DNA from: an uncultured Sphingomonadales bacterium
GTDB taxonomy: Bacteria; Pseudomonadota; Alphaproteobacteria; Sphingomonadales; Sphingomonadaceae
Reading direction: 5' to 3'
Assembly (NCBI GenBank): GCA_903839675.1
Contig: CAIMDB010000035.1
Span: 180,975-238,040 of the forward strand
Length of the DNA: 57,066 bases
Under the pieces are notes generated by a model. The model was not told where the DNA came from. It made no database searches and saw only the letters and a list, made by a program, of their open reading frames with translations. The translations under genes were made by a program, and so were the position numbers. This document shows, piece by piece, positions 27,886 through 35,514 of this stretch (position 1 is its first letter; each line of letters begins with the position of its first letter).

Positions 27886-28601
27886 TGTCCCGCATCTCTC
27901 CAAGGCACGCATGGACCGCTTTTGGCGTTGTTACGCTCGGCGGCTTTGCGCTTTGGCTTCTCCCTTTGGCTGTCCTTGCCTCAGTAGCGGGGCTTGGCGG
28001 GACCAGCCTTACCGCGCGGACCGTGGATGGCACCGCTTGGACGGGCCGGATGCTGGACGCCTCCTTCAAAGGCGCGCGCTTGGGCGATCTTCAGGTGCGG
28101 GTTTCCCCCCTTGATCTCTTGACCGGCACGGCCCGCTTCCAGGTCTCCGCGCTCTCGGGCGAGGTAGTGTCTGGCGAAGGCTATGCAGGGCTGTCCGGCC
28201 AAGGCGTCCGCAATGTGGATGCCCGGCTTGTGCTGGGCCGCGACATGCGCGCTGCTGGTGTGGAGACAGCCCGGCTCTCCGGCCTAAGCCTGCGCTATCG
28301 GAATGGCAGCTGCACCGAAGCCAGCGGCCAGATGACCGTGTATCTTGCCGATGGCCTCTTAACCCGCGCGGTCGGGCCACAAATGTCGGGGGCGGCGGTG
28401 TGTGCGAACGGCCAGCTGTCATTCCGGCTGAGCGATCCGGAGGCGAAGGGCACCCTTACCCTCGAATTCCCGGATAAGGGCCAACAGCGCTTCATCATGA
28501 TCCTGCGCCCCAGCGACACCCTTGATAAGGGTGCGCTGAAGGCGCTTGGATTTGTCGAGACACCTGTCGGGTACAAATTGACAGGTGTGATCCCCGGCTA
28601 G
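27882..28601 (+). CDS. gspN: Type II secretion protein GspN
   Basis: A 239-residue protein with one N-terminal membrane segment (about 12-35) and a periplasmic domain. Family-like features include GTSLTARTVDGTAWTGRM, LGDLQVRVSPLDLLTG and ALGFVETPVGYKL. GspN is an accessory component present in only some type II systems; its exact role is unsettled. It overlaps gspM by 4 bases and is the last gene of the operon, followed by a hairpin and a convergent gene. Confidence 0.88.
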   Translation: MMSRISPRHAWTAFGVVTLGGFALWLLPLAVLASVAGLGGTSLTARTVDGTAWTGRMLDASFKGARLGDLQVRVSPLDLLTGTARFQVSALSGEVVSGEGYAGLSGQGVRNVDARLVLGRDMRAAGVETARLSGLSLRYRNGSCTEASGQMTVYLADGLLTRAVGPQMSGAAVCANGQLSFRLSDPEAKGTLTLEFPDKGQQRFIMILRPSDTLDKGALKALGFVETPVGYKLTGVIPG

Positions 28602-28626
28602 GGTTGCCGCCGACGCGCGGCAAACC
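28602..28626 (+). terminator. Hairpin at the end of the gsp operon
   Basis: A stem GGTT-GCCGC with GCGGCAAACC (one bulged base) begins directly after the gspN stop and is followed by TTGTTA. It lies between convergent genes and may serve both. The T-run is weak. Confidence 0.5.
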
Positions 28627-28629
28627 TTG

Positions 28630-28995
28630 TTAGCGGGCGGCTGTCTGCTTGCGGGAGTCCTTTGCCAGCTTGGCCAGCGCAAGGCGGGCGGCATGACGGG
28701 AATCGACGACGCTGCCATCGGCCAGCTCAAGATCATAGCGGATGTCGCTATACATGGCGCGGCGGAAGGCATCAGAGGCATTCGCAAAGTCACCAAGGCG
28801 CGCATAAGCGGTGCCAAGGTTGATCAGACGTGCCGGATCATTGACCTGATCCAGACTTCCCTGACGGAGCTCGGAGACCGCCTGGCGATATTGGCCATTG
28901 GCCAAAGCCTCACTGGAAACGGACGCTTCGGGCTGAGCCGCCATGGCAGATCCACATACAGCGACCAAGGGTAGCAGGAAACGATAGACCGACAT
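28630..28995 (-). CDS. Small exported TPR-like protein
   Basis: A 121-residue product. It starts at the ATG at 28995, with GGAGA about 5 bases upstream; an in-frame GTG at 29007 is less likely. The signal peptide is MSVYRFLLPLVAVCGSAMA. The mature protein has one to two tetratricopeptide-like helical pairs (LANGQYRQAVSELRQG; LINLGTAYARLGDFANASDAFRRAM), suggesting a protein-protein contact role in the periplasm. It faces the gsp operon convergently; no functional link is shown. Confidence 0.75.
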   Translation of the reverse strand: MSVYRFLLPLVAVCGSAMAAQPEASVSSEALANGQYRQAVSELRQGSLDQVNDPARLINLGTAYARLGDFANASDAFRRAMYSDIRYDLELADGSVVDSRHAARLALAKLAKDSRKQTAAR

Positions 28996-29171
28996 GACAT
29001 TCTCCACTTCGTTTGTTCTTCAATGTCACGAAGCTGACCTAATTTCGGCGGAATGCAACATTAGGAGCCTTCATTCATCGATTATGACAAGAAAATAGCT
29101 AGAAATCTTCATTTTTGTGGATATGTGTGTTACAAAGTATGTTCATTGAAACTCTATAGGCCTTACATCTC

Positions 29172-29450
29172 ATGAGTGACGCCACCTTCACCTTCCGCGT
29201 TGATGACGATCTCAAGCGGGCATTTGTGGAGTCTGCAAAGGCTGCAGACCGTCCGGCGGCCCAAATTTTGAGGGCCGCGATGCGCCAGTTCATCGCCGAA
29301 CAGGATGCAGTCGCTGTCGCCGCAGGTTGGCTTCCCGCCAAGTTACGGCGCGCCCGCGCTGATGTGGCGGCTGGCCGGATCTATGACCATGATGATATGA
29401 AAGCCCGTTTCGCGCGATATCGGGCAGCAGCAAGGGCCGCCGCGATATGA
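29172..29450 (+). CDS. Ribbon-helix-helix antitoxin (ParD/RelB-like)
   Basis: A 92-residue protein with a ribbon-helix-helix N-terminus (TFTFRVDDDLKRAFVESAKAADRPAAQILRAA pattern, read in two parts). Such antitoxins bind their own promoter and, through the C-terminal tail, the toxin. It overlaps the toxin gene by 4 bases. The 80 bases upstream are markedly A+T-rich and probably contain the autoregulated promoter; I find no clean operator palindrome. Confidence 0.85.
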   Translation: MSDATFTFRVDDDLKRAFVESAKAADRPAAQILRAAMRQFIAEQDAVAVAAGWLPAKLRRARADVAAGRIYDHDDMKARFARYRAAARAAAI

Positions 29451-29722
29451 ACGTCCGTTGGACCGTCTCTGCCGAAGCTGATCGCATTGCCATTTTTGCC
29501 TTCACAGCAAAGGACAGCATCTTTGCGGCCGACGCCCTTGATATGCTGTTTGAAGAAGGCGTCGATGCGCTGGCAGAGCTTGGCGGCGGCTCAACCCTCG
29601 GCGCCCGGCTCGACACGCGCGAAATGGTCGTGCACCCCAAATATAAGCTGATCTATGATCGGCTGGGGGACAATGTCACGATCCTTGCGATTGTCGACGT
29701 CCATCGGGAATGGCCCAATTAG
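29447..29722 (+). CDS. ParE/RelE-superfamily toxin
   Basis: A 91-residue product with the compact RelE/ParE fold pattern: an N-terminal WTVSAEADRIAIFAF strand-helix, a central helix, GARLDTREMVVHPKYKLIYDR, and a C-terminal strand ILAIVDVHREWP. RelE members cleave mRNA on the ribosome and ParE members inhibit gyrase. The R-x-x...Y-x-L-x-Y-D arrangement and the ending VHREWP fit the ParE side better, but the target cannot be settled by reading. Coupled to the antitoxin by a 4-base overlap. Confidence 0.85.
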   Translation: MNVRWTVSAEADRIAIFAFTAKDSIFAADALDMLFEEGVDALAELGGGSTLGARLDTREMVVHPKYKLIYDRLGDNVTILAIVDVHREWPN

Positions 29723-29781
29723 CCTCAGCCCCCTCCCCATAATGCCGACGCAATGGAGAGCGGCGGTGGACTGCATTAAAA

Positions 29782-29810
29782 TTGTCACATAAATGACCTT
29801 AAAATGTCAC
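29782..29810 (+). promoter_or_regulatory. Candidate operator of paralogue B (11-bp phased TGTCAC repeats)
   Basis: TTGTCAC (29782-29788) and ATGTCAC (29804-29810) are exactly 22 bases apart, with ATGACCT midway at 29793, each followed by an A/T-rich tetramer. This 7+4 spacing resembles tandem PhoB half-sites (CTGTCAT-N4), although the middle unit is degenerate. The part ATGACCTTAAAATGTCA recurs with one indel upstream of paralogue A. Confidence 0.4.
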
Positions 29811-29834
29811 TGAATTTTCTTAAAACCTCGGTTT

Positions 29835-31349
29835 ATGGCCAGTTCGAGCACCCTTTCCGCAAGGCTCCCCTTCCTATCTGAAGGGTCTTCGCTCACTTAT
29901 GCAGCGACGCATTTTCTGACACAGGGCGGCGGACCCACGCTCCTGCTTGATGAGACGTCGGGGCTGAACGCGTTCCACGTCTCTGCAACGCCGACGCCAG
30001 ACCCGTCTTATGCGTCTGCCTTTGCAAACAATATTTCGTCCGGCGCCTTCGCGGCCGTCCAACGGCTTTTGGCGGACTTGGACGCGCCTTATGACATCGC
30101 GGGCAAAGACTATGGCACCCAGTTGGAAAAGCTGCGGCTGCGCTTGCGCGAAAGCTATAATCTGCCGCATTCGGTGGACATCGTTTTCGCGGCCTCTTGC
30201 GTAGATCTGGAGCATGTGGCTCTGGCACTTGGGCGCCGCGACACCAGTGCGGGGCTGACCAGCATTGTGCTGGGCCTAGAGGAGGCAGACACTGGCTGCG
30301 CGCAGGCGGCCGCAGGGCTCCATACCGAAGACAGAACAGCTGCCGTGCTGCCCGTCGCCAAGGGAGAGCCCGTCAACCCGGAGCTCGCTGCCCAGATCCA
30401 GCTGCTTTCCCTCCCGCTGCGGGACTTGGCGGGTGATCCCATTCCATCTGAAGATGCGATGCTGGCCATCGCCTCTGCGGTGGAACTGGCGCAGCGTGAC
30501 GGCCGCCAACCATTGGTTCGGATCGTGCATGGCAGCCTGAGCGGCCTTGTCGCGCTTTCCATCCCGCATCTCGATACGCTCCGCAGGCGCTTTGGCCCGG
30601 CGATTCTCCTCGTCGTCGATGCGACGCAGGGGCGGATCAGCCGCGACAATATAGCCGCCTATCTCTCCCGCGGGGCGACGGTCCTCTTGTCCGGTTCCAA
30701 ATTTCTGGGTGGCCCGCCGTCCAGTGCCTTTGCGCTTGTGCCTGCAGCGGCGCGAAACGGGATGACCGCCCTTCCCGAAAGCTACGCCAGCCTCTTTTCA
30801 AAGCATGAATGGCCCGCTTCCTGGCCTGGCGTGGAACGCCTGCCCGATCACGCCAATCTCGGCTTACTCGTGCGGTTGAGTGCGGCCATCTATGAGCTTG
30901 AGCTTTACACCACGCTTGCCCCCGGCGAACTCCGGCGGGTGGTGCACCAGTTCGACGCCGCCGCAAAGAGATTGATGCGCGAAATGGGCTTTGGACCCGT
31001 TTCGGTCGCCCATTCAAAATATACCAATGAAGATCAGCCCCGCCCGCTGGAGGTCCAAACGTCGGTGATGATGGACATTAGCCGACGGCGGCTTGCAGAG
31101 GACCATATTGCCGCGCGCAGCCTGCATTTGCAGCTCATCAATGCAAAGCTGCGCGGATCGCGCCCGGTGCGCCTGGGCCCACCGGTGAAGGGCTTCAAAC
31201 TGCCGGATGGCCGCTTCGCCGGAAACCTGACCCTGAGCCTCTCCATGCCCCAGATCGTGGAACTGGCGGCGATGGAGACCCAGTCGATCGCCGATCAATT
31301 GGACGGCGATTTCCAGACCATTGCGAAGCGTATCCGCGAACTCACTTAG
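29835..31349 (+). CDS. Uncharacterised PLP-fold protein, paralogue B
   Basis: A 504-residue protein, clearly homologous over its length to paralogue A at 6295-7821. Shared blocks are SVDIVFAAS-x2-DLE (near 113), PSED near 204, VHGS-x-SGLVA near 231, LVVDATQGRISR near 259 (Asp262), SGSKFLGGPP near 286 (Lys289, candidate Schiff-base lysine), EWPASWP, NLGLL-x-RL and PDGRF...LSMPQIVE near the end. This is the pattern of a fold-type I PLP enzyme, which I infer; no reaction can be assigned. Differences such as DACQ in A against DATQ here suggest diverged substrates. It is a single-gene unit behind the toxin-antitoxin pair and has its own A+T-rich promoter region. Confidence 0.78.
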   Translation: MASSSTLSARLPFLSEGSSLTYAATHFLTQGGGPTLLLDETSGLNAFHVSATPTPDPSYASAFANNISSGAFAAVQRLLADLDAPYDIAGKDYGTQLEKLRLRLRESYNLPHSVDIVFAASCVDLEHVALALGRRDTSAGLTSIVLGLEEADTGCAQAAAGLHTEDRTAAVLPVAKGEPVNPELAAQIQLLSLPLRDLAGDPIPSEDAMLAIASAVELAQRDGRQPLVRIVHGSLSGLVALSIPHLDTLRRRFGPAILLVVDATQGRISRDNIAAYLSRGATVLLSGSKFLGGPPSSAFALVPAAARNGMTALPESYASLFSKHEWPASWPGVERLPDHANLGLLVRLSAAIYELELYTTLAPGELRRVVHQFDAAAKRLMREMGFGPVSVAHSKYTNEDQPRPLEVQTSVMMDISRRRLAEDHIAARSLHLQLINAKLRGSRPVRLGPPVKGFKLPDGRFAGNLTLSLSMPQIVELAAMETQSIADQLDGDFQTIAKRIRELT

Positions 31350-31381
31350 CGGCTTGCCAGAGCAACCCTCAGCGCCAGGTC

Positions 31382-31609
31382 CTAACGGCTGCCCGCGTGT
31401 TCAAAGGCGGCGATGGCCTTTTGGGCGCGTTCGCGCTCTTTCGCCGTCAAACCGTCAGATCCCCGACCCGCCGTCGCAGTGGCGCTATTACCGTCCTCAG
31501 GTGCTTCAGCCTCAGGCACGGACATATAGGCGAAAAGCAGTATCGAGGCGGCAAACCACAAGGCGCGCCAGCGGCTGGCAAATACGGTTGTGATACGGGG
31601 TCCGAACAT
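31382..31609 (-). CDS. Small membrane-anchored protein of unknown function
   Basis: A 75-residue product with a basic start (MFGPRITTVFASRWRALW), one membrane segment (about 17-30), and a hydrophilic tail ending in a charged helix (LTAKERERAQKAIAAFEHAG). No ribosome binding site is obvious before the ATG. The membrane-then-acidic design suggests a real small inner-membrane protein, but no function can be given. It faces paralogue B convergently with a 32-base gap. Confidence 0.55.
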   Translation of the reverse strand: MFGPRITTVFASRWRALWFAASILLFAYMSVPEAEAPEDGNSATATAGRGSDGLTAKERERAQKAIAAFEHAGSR

Positions 31610-31682
31610 GGGCGACAGAATGACGGGGCAAGGTTAACAAATCCCCCTCACCTCTGCCGCCCAATATATCGTGCCAGAAGGC

Positions 31683-31970
31683 TCAGAGCGTTTCGGTGAT
31701 GAAGACGCGGTAGTCCGACCCGAGATGCCGGTGCTGACGCGCTTCGACATAGGCCGGACTGTCATACCAGGCGCGCGCGGCCGCCATGTCAGGAAACTCA
31801 ATGACGACAACACCTTCAACAGGCGCGCCTTCCAGCGTTTCGCATGGCCCGTAAAAGGCCCGCGGCGTCCCGGGATGACCGGCCAGCGTCGGCCCGGCCT
31901 TTTTTCCGTAAGTTTCGAACGCGCTCGCATCGCGGATACGTTCGCGGATAAAAATGATCATGGCACCCAT
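31683..31970 (-). CDS. DUF1330 family protein
   Basis: A 95-residue single-domain protein of the dimeric alpha/beta-barrel type. Features include MIIFIRERIRDASAFETYGKK, the loop PRAFYGPCETLEG, VVVIEFPDMAAARAWYDSP and EARQHRHLGSDYRVFI; the last two are diagnostic of DUF1330. Function in the family is unknown. The ATG at 31970 is preceded by AGGAGA about 9 bases upstream; an in-frame ATG at 31961 is a less likely start. Longer upstream readings lack any family similarity. Confidence 0.88.
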   Translation of the reverse strand: MGAMIIFIRERIRDASAFETYGKKAGPTLAGHPGTPRAFYGPCETLEGAPVEGVVVIEFPDMAAARAWYDSPAYVEARQHRHLGSDYRVFITETL

Positions 31971-32130
31971 GGTTTCGTCTCTCCTATTTAATACGGGGCC
32001 TCCGTTACAGCGCCCAGCGGCGGGAGCAAGCCTTGCTGCGCTCCAACGAAATTCGTCTGCCTTCAACGGGAATAAGCTGGGACGTCCGACGTTATCAAAT
32101 CGGGTGCCTGCGGGTCGCAAGGGCACCCAT

Positions 32131-32268
32131 ATGACCGAAGAACGGATTGGCGTGCATTTGCCCCCGCGTGCCGATCCACTGGGCGCGATGACCGGCTTTC
32201 AGCCGCCCCCATCCCGCCTGCCAAATCTGACCCCACCGGCCAACCGACCGGTGGGGTCATTTTTATAG
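32131..32268 (+). CDS. Possible 45-residue protein overlapping a terminator
   Basis: A short frame with a good ribosome binding site (AAGGG, 7 bases before the ATG). The product is Pro-rich (GVHLPPRADPLGAM, FQPPPSRLPNLTPP) with no signal or membrane segment. Its last codons are formed by a 12-bp terminator stem and T-run. It could be a real small protein, or the leader of a small RNA of about 130-200 bases that ends at this terminator. This also describes most of the gap between 31970 and 32298, which otherwise holds only promoter sequence for the divergent DUF1330 gene. Confidence 0.4.
   Translation: MTEERIGVHLPPRADPLGAMTGFQPPPSRLPNLTPPANRPVGSFL
32228..32264 (+). terminator. Strong intrinsic terminator
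   Basis: A perfect 12-bp stem (TGACCCCACCGG with CCGGTGGGGTCA, 8-base loop) followed by TTTTT, oriented on the plus strand. No larger plus-strand gene ends here, so it marks the end of an otherwise unrecognised plus-strand transcript. Confidence 0.85.
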
Positions 32269-32297
32269 GCGCCTCCAAAAAGAAGCGCGTGGAAAGA

Positions 32298-32933
32298 TCA
32301 GGCGGTTACCATCGTCCCGCGACGACGCATCGCGCCACCGACAAGGCCGAAGCCTGCGAGCATCATGGCCCAAGCCGCAGGTTCGGGCACGCCGCCAGCA
32401 CCTCCGACTGTGACCGAACCAATATCCCAGAAGATGCTGTGGTCGTTGCCGATTGCCGATCCGCTCGATGCGATGAAGTAAGTCGCGCCGGCAAAGTTCA
32501 ACGTGCCTGACTTTCCGGCGGCAAAGTCCTTTTCATAGGTTGTGCTGAAGCTGCCTAACAGAACATCGGCAGCATTGTAGGCCTGAATGAGGACAGGGCT
32601 GTCGTCGTCGCCGCCCGTATCACCAAAGTTGAAGGTGATGCTGTCGATTGTCTGATTGAAAGCAAATTTGACGGGCGAGAACTGAAACCCCTGAAGTGGG
32701 TTCGTGAGTGTACCAATGACTCCACGGCCAACGAGGGCAGGCGAAAAGGCGTCATCAACGTACAGAAATGCGCCCCGCGCCGCGCTTGAAATCGTCAGGC
32801 TCAGCGCGCCATCATTCACGACAATCGACGTATAATACCCTTCGGCAACGCCTTCCAGATCAAACGGAGTCGCCGCCACAGCAGGCGTGGTTACACCGCC
32901 CACAAGAGCGAGACCAAGTGCAAGATTCTTCAT
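32298..32933 (-). CDS. PEPxxWA-CTERM sorting-domain protein
   Basis: A 211-residue exported protein. It starts at the ATG at 32933 (GGGGAA 5 bases upstream) with signal peptide MKNLALGLALVGGVTTPAVA. The C-terminus has the PEP-CTERM tripartite signal VPEPAAWAMMLAGFGLVGG followed by MRRR, which exosortase-type systems recognise for sorting to the cell surface. The body is beta-rich and Asp/Gly/Ser-rich (FNFGDTGGDDDSP), typical of PEP-CTERM cargo that becomes part of extracellular matrix. No exosortase gene lies in this window. Confidence 0.9.
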   Translation of the reverse strand: MKNLALGLALVGGVTTPAVAATPFDLEGVAEGYYTSIVVNDGALSLTISSAARGAFLYVDDAFSPALVGRGVIGTLTNPLQGFQFSPVKFAFNQTIDSITFNFGDTGGDDDSPVLIQAYNAADVLLGSFSTTYEKDFAAGKSGTLNFAGATYFIASSGSAIGNDHSIFWDIGSVTVGGAGGVPEPAAWAMMLAGFGLVGGAMRRRGTMVTA

Positions 32934-33048
32934 ACAAATTCCCCAGTTGATACAACAACAGGAGCGGACCTTTGGCCTCTGCCCCACTTTTGCGACCGCG
33001 ATCATCCTGATGGATCAAGGCCGGTTGGGCAAGAATTGGGTTGTCCAC

Positions 33049-33071
33049 TCTTGTCTCATAATGGGACAAGA
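33049..33071. promoter_or_regulatory. Near-perfect 19-bp palindrome between divergent exported-protein genes
   Basis: TTGTCTCATAATGGGACAA (33051-33069) has two 9-base arms around a single A with one mismatch, and the flanks extend the match to TC...GA. It lies 116 bases before the PEP-CTERM start and 137 bases before the gene at 33208. An operator for a dimeric repressor is the simplest reading; the regulator is unknown. Confidence 0.5.
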
Positions 33072-33207
33072 CAGGATAATAGGCCCCTGCTGACGCGTAG
33101 TGCGCTGTTTTCAAAAACTAACGGCAGTCGGGCGCTCAATATTGGAAACCTGTTCCCGCTAAGATAATGAGAGCCTGTCACAGATAAATCTTCGAAGGGG
33201 TCGCAAA

Positions 33208-33951
33208 ATGAAAAATGCATTTAAAGTGGCGGCAGCATCTGCCGCCCTGCTGTCCAGCACATCCGTCCTAGCGCAGGAGGCCGCCGCACCGGCCCCTGTC
33301 GCCTCAACGCCGACAGAAGACACTGCCAAGTGTGAACTGCATGTGTGGCCGACGGAAAACTATATCGGCATCCAAATGGGGCTGCTGTCCGGCTTTGGCA
33401 TCGTCGGTGCTGTGGCCGATATGGCCGCGCATGATGGCCGCGTGAAAACGACGAAGGATCTGATGCGCGAATATCTCGGGCCGGATGTCCAGATGGAGGA
33501 GCTCAACAAGCTTGGCATTCAGAAGACGCTGCAGCTGCAGGATTACAAGATCATCGTAGAGGCGCCGACGCCGTTCAACGAAGACCTGAAAACCAATCCG
33601 GAGCTGAAGGCCAAGGTCAAAGCGATGAACGCCAAGATCAAAGCGGGCGAGCGCCTGACGGACTCAAAGCACCCCTGTTATGCGGAACTCGTCACCACGC
33701 ACATCTTCTACCACAAGGCGATGATGTACGGATCAAACCTGTTCACCGGCTGGATCTACCGCGAATTCGGCGACAAGCCCAAGGCGACCAAAACGTCAAC
33801 GGGTCAGGTCAAGAACCCGCTGGAAAACTTCCCGCCCAAAACGCCCGAAATGGTCGACGCCGCCAAGGCCGAACTGCGCGACGCCTATTCCAAGGACTTT
33901 GTGGAATATGTGGCGAAAAAGGTGCAGCCGGGGGTTCCGGCTGGGAAGTAG
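33208..33951 (+). CDS. Exported protein of unknown function
   Basis: A 247-residue product with a good ribosome binding site (GAAGGGG) and signal peptide MKNAFKVAAASAALLSSTSVLAQ. The mature part starts with an Ala/Pro-rich stretch, then CELHVWPTENYIGIQMGLLSGFG, a mixed helical region with many Lys, one more Cys (HPCYAEL), and a Lys-rich C-terminus. The two Cys could form a disulphide. I recognise no domain. It is divergent from the PEP-CTERM gene and may share control through the palindrome at 33049. Confidence 0.78.
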   Translation: MKNAFKVAAASAALLSSTSVLAQEAAAPAPVASTPTEDTAKCELHVWPTENYIGIQMGLLSGFGIVGAVADMAAHDGRVKTTKDLMREYLGPDVQMEELNKLGIQKTLQLQDYKIIVEAPTPFNEDLKTNPELKAKVKAMNAKIKAGERLTDSKHPCYAELVTTHIFYHKAMMYGSNLFTGWIYREFGDKPKATKTSTGQVKNPLENFPPKTPEMVDAAKAELRDAYSKDFVEYVAKKVQPGVPAGK

Positions 33952-33975
33952 GTTGTTTGATTGATGGATTGAGCG

Positions 33976-34000
33976 CGGCGCGGGAGGGCATCTCGCGCCG
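33976..34000. terminator. Hairpin between convergent genes
   Basis: A GC stem CGGCGCG...CGCGCCG with a two-base bulge lies between the exported protein gene and the HNH gene. No good T-run follows on either strand, so it is a weak bidirectional terminator candidate. Confidence 0.4.
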
Positions 34001-34019
34001 TTGCTTGGGCCACGAAAAC

Positions 34020-34928
34020 TTAGCGCTTAAAAACGTGCTCGCGATGCCAGCCTAAGAAATGAGGATGTGGATGGCTGGCTGCCATAGCGGGCGCTGTCGC
34101 TCGCCTGCTAGGATGGATAAAGTTCCAAATGCTATCCACATCGTTGACGTGCCGTGAAACTCGGATGGTTAGGTCATCCTCAAGGGTGATCAAGCCACGA
34201 TCAAACATCCAATGCGCGGTGCCTGAAAGTGCAAGTCCATTTGAAATGGCGTCCGGGCCGCCGCGTTCAACGGGGCGTATGTGGGCAGCTTCGACTTCAG
34301 CTCTGCCACCGCCATTGATTAGCTTGAGACCAGAGAACGCACAGCGGCTATCGTAAGCGGCCAACACATTTTTTCGAAACGCCCGGTCTCGAACAGGCCG
34401 CGAGGTCAGAGACTCGACGCGATCTCGTTCTATCTCAAACCCAAACGGTGCATGATCGTTGAATGCTAGCGGCACCTGCTCAGCGGCGATGGGATCGCCG
34501 GTCCTAGGCAGAACATCAGATTCGTCTGCAAGTCCGCGGGCAATAATCCTAGCGAAATCGCTCTCGGATAACGGGCGAACGGCGGTCTGCTTGTTTCCCG
34601 ATGCTTCGCCTCTGGCGTTTAACAAGCCACGCTCAATTGGCCCATTCTCATCGCTAAATGGCACATGGTTGTCGAACTCAACGTAGCTGCCAGGCTCCAT
34701 GAGCGCCAAATGCATCTCAGAATTTGTAGGGTCAGGCAAAATCGCCTGCACCTTTGCCGTCGCGAAGTATCCGCGCTTTCCCCCGCGTCGTGGCTCTAGG
34801 TAGATAATCCAATCATCAACAAAGCTAGACGCTCTGGAAAGATATCGTGCCGAGGGAAACTGATACTGGGCAGTCGGATCATCTCTGTATTGAGAATCTG
34901 CGCGATGGATGAAAACGCCCTTTGTCAC
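34020..34928 (-). CDS. HNH endonuclease domain protein
   Basis: A 302-residue protein. The C-terminal third is an HNH_2-type nuclease domain: YDSRCAFSGLKLINGGGRAEVEAAHI, PVERGGPDAISNGLALSGTAHWMFDRGLI (both given as parts of one motif). Key residues are the Cys-x2-Ser/Gly turn, His of AAHI, Asn of ISNGLAL and His of TAHWMFD. The N-terminal part (Tyr/Asp/Pro-rich, with a DWIIYLEPRRGGKRGYF core) is the companion domain often found with HNH in presumed restriction-type nucleases. Start is a GTG at 34928 without a clear ribosome binding site. The DNA is visibly richer in A+T than its neighbours, hinting at transfer. Confidence 0.82.
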   Translation of the reverse strand: MTKGVFIHRADSQYRDDPTAQYQFPSARYLSRASSFVDDWIIYLEPRRGGKRGYFATAKVQAILPDPTNSEMHLALMEPGSYVEFDNHVPFSDENGPIERGLLNARGEASGNKQTAVRPLSESDFARIIARGLADESDVLPRTGDPIAAEQVPLAFNDHAPFGFEIERDRVESLTSRPVRDRAFRKNVLAAYDSRCAFSGLKLINGGGRAEVEAAHIRPVERGGPDAISNGLALSGTAHWMFDRGLITLEDDLTIRVSRHVNDVDSIWNFIHPSRRATAPAMAASHPHPHFLGWHREHVFKR

Positions 34929-34967
34929 GCGCGCTATTCTAGAACGATCTTGGCGAAGCCGAAAGGC

Positions 34968-35237
34968 CTATAAGTCTTCCGAAAGCAGTTCGCGAAATCG
35001 CGTCTGCACTTCTTCCATTTCGCCGTCATCATCCTCCCGTGCCTCTTCGGCGGCCATTCGGCCTGCTTGAGCAAGAATCAGCTGCTCATCAAGGCCGCGG
35101 CCCCGAGCTAGGTGCAGCAAATTACAGATGAGGTCTGCAATTGCATCGCGGGCTGTGTCGACGCCTGTGGAAGCCGAAAATTCTTTCAATGCGGAAAATG
35201 CTAGGTCGGCCCGGTCGGCGTTCGTGATCTCATACAC
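34968..35237 (-). CDS. Small helical protein of unknown function
   Basis: A product of about 89 residues if translation starts at the GTG at 35237. An ATG at 35363 would give 131 residues but would overlap the neighbouring gene by 89 bases. It is helical and acidic at the C-terminus (EEAREDDDGEMEEVQTRFREL), with a conserved-looking ARDAIADLICNLLHLARGRGLD segment. That segment resembles a small uncharacterised alphaproteobacterial family. The start is uncertain. It lies between the winged-helix gene and the HNH gene on the same strand. Confidence 0.55.
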   Translation of the reverse strand: MYEITNADRADLAFSALKEFSASTGVDTARDAIADLICNLLHLARGRGLDEQLILAQAGRMAAEEAREDDDGEMEEVQTRFRELLSEDL

Positions 35238-35274
35238 TACTAAGCAAACCTTCCCTGAAAATTGACGGTTCCGG

Positions 35275-35514
35275 CTAACTTCTAAGAATCCAAGTTCTGT
35301 TCTTACCGAGCTTGACCAGTTTTCTTTCCTTTTGAAGCTCTTGAGCGGCCCACCGCATTCCATACTGCCAAGTGTAGAACAAATCTCCGGCCGCCCTTAG
35401 TTCGCTTTCGTGGTTGTCCCAAATGTGCTTGGCCACGTGGACAACTCTTGCCTCCCCGCCAAGGGCGGCAAGAGCATCAAGTATCCAAGGTTTGAGCTGC
35501 GCGTTTCCTGCCAC
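35275..35514 (-). CDS. Small winged-helix protein
   Basis: A 79-residue protein predicted to be a single winged helix: KPWILDALAALGGEARVVHVAKHIW (helices 1-2), WQYGMRWAAQELQKERKLVKLG (recognition helix and wing), RTWIL (final strand). It resembles the small DNA-binding domains found beside restriction-type genes. The GTG start shares one base with the nrdB stop codon (TAGTG), so translation is probably coupled to nrdB. DNA binding is inferred from fold only. Confidence 0.65.
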   Translation of the reverse strand: MAGNAQLKPWILDALAALGGEARVVHVAKHIWDNHESELRAAGDLFYTWQYGMRWAAQELQKERKLVKLGKNRTWILRS

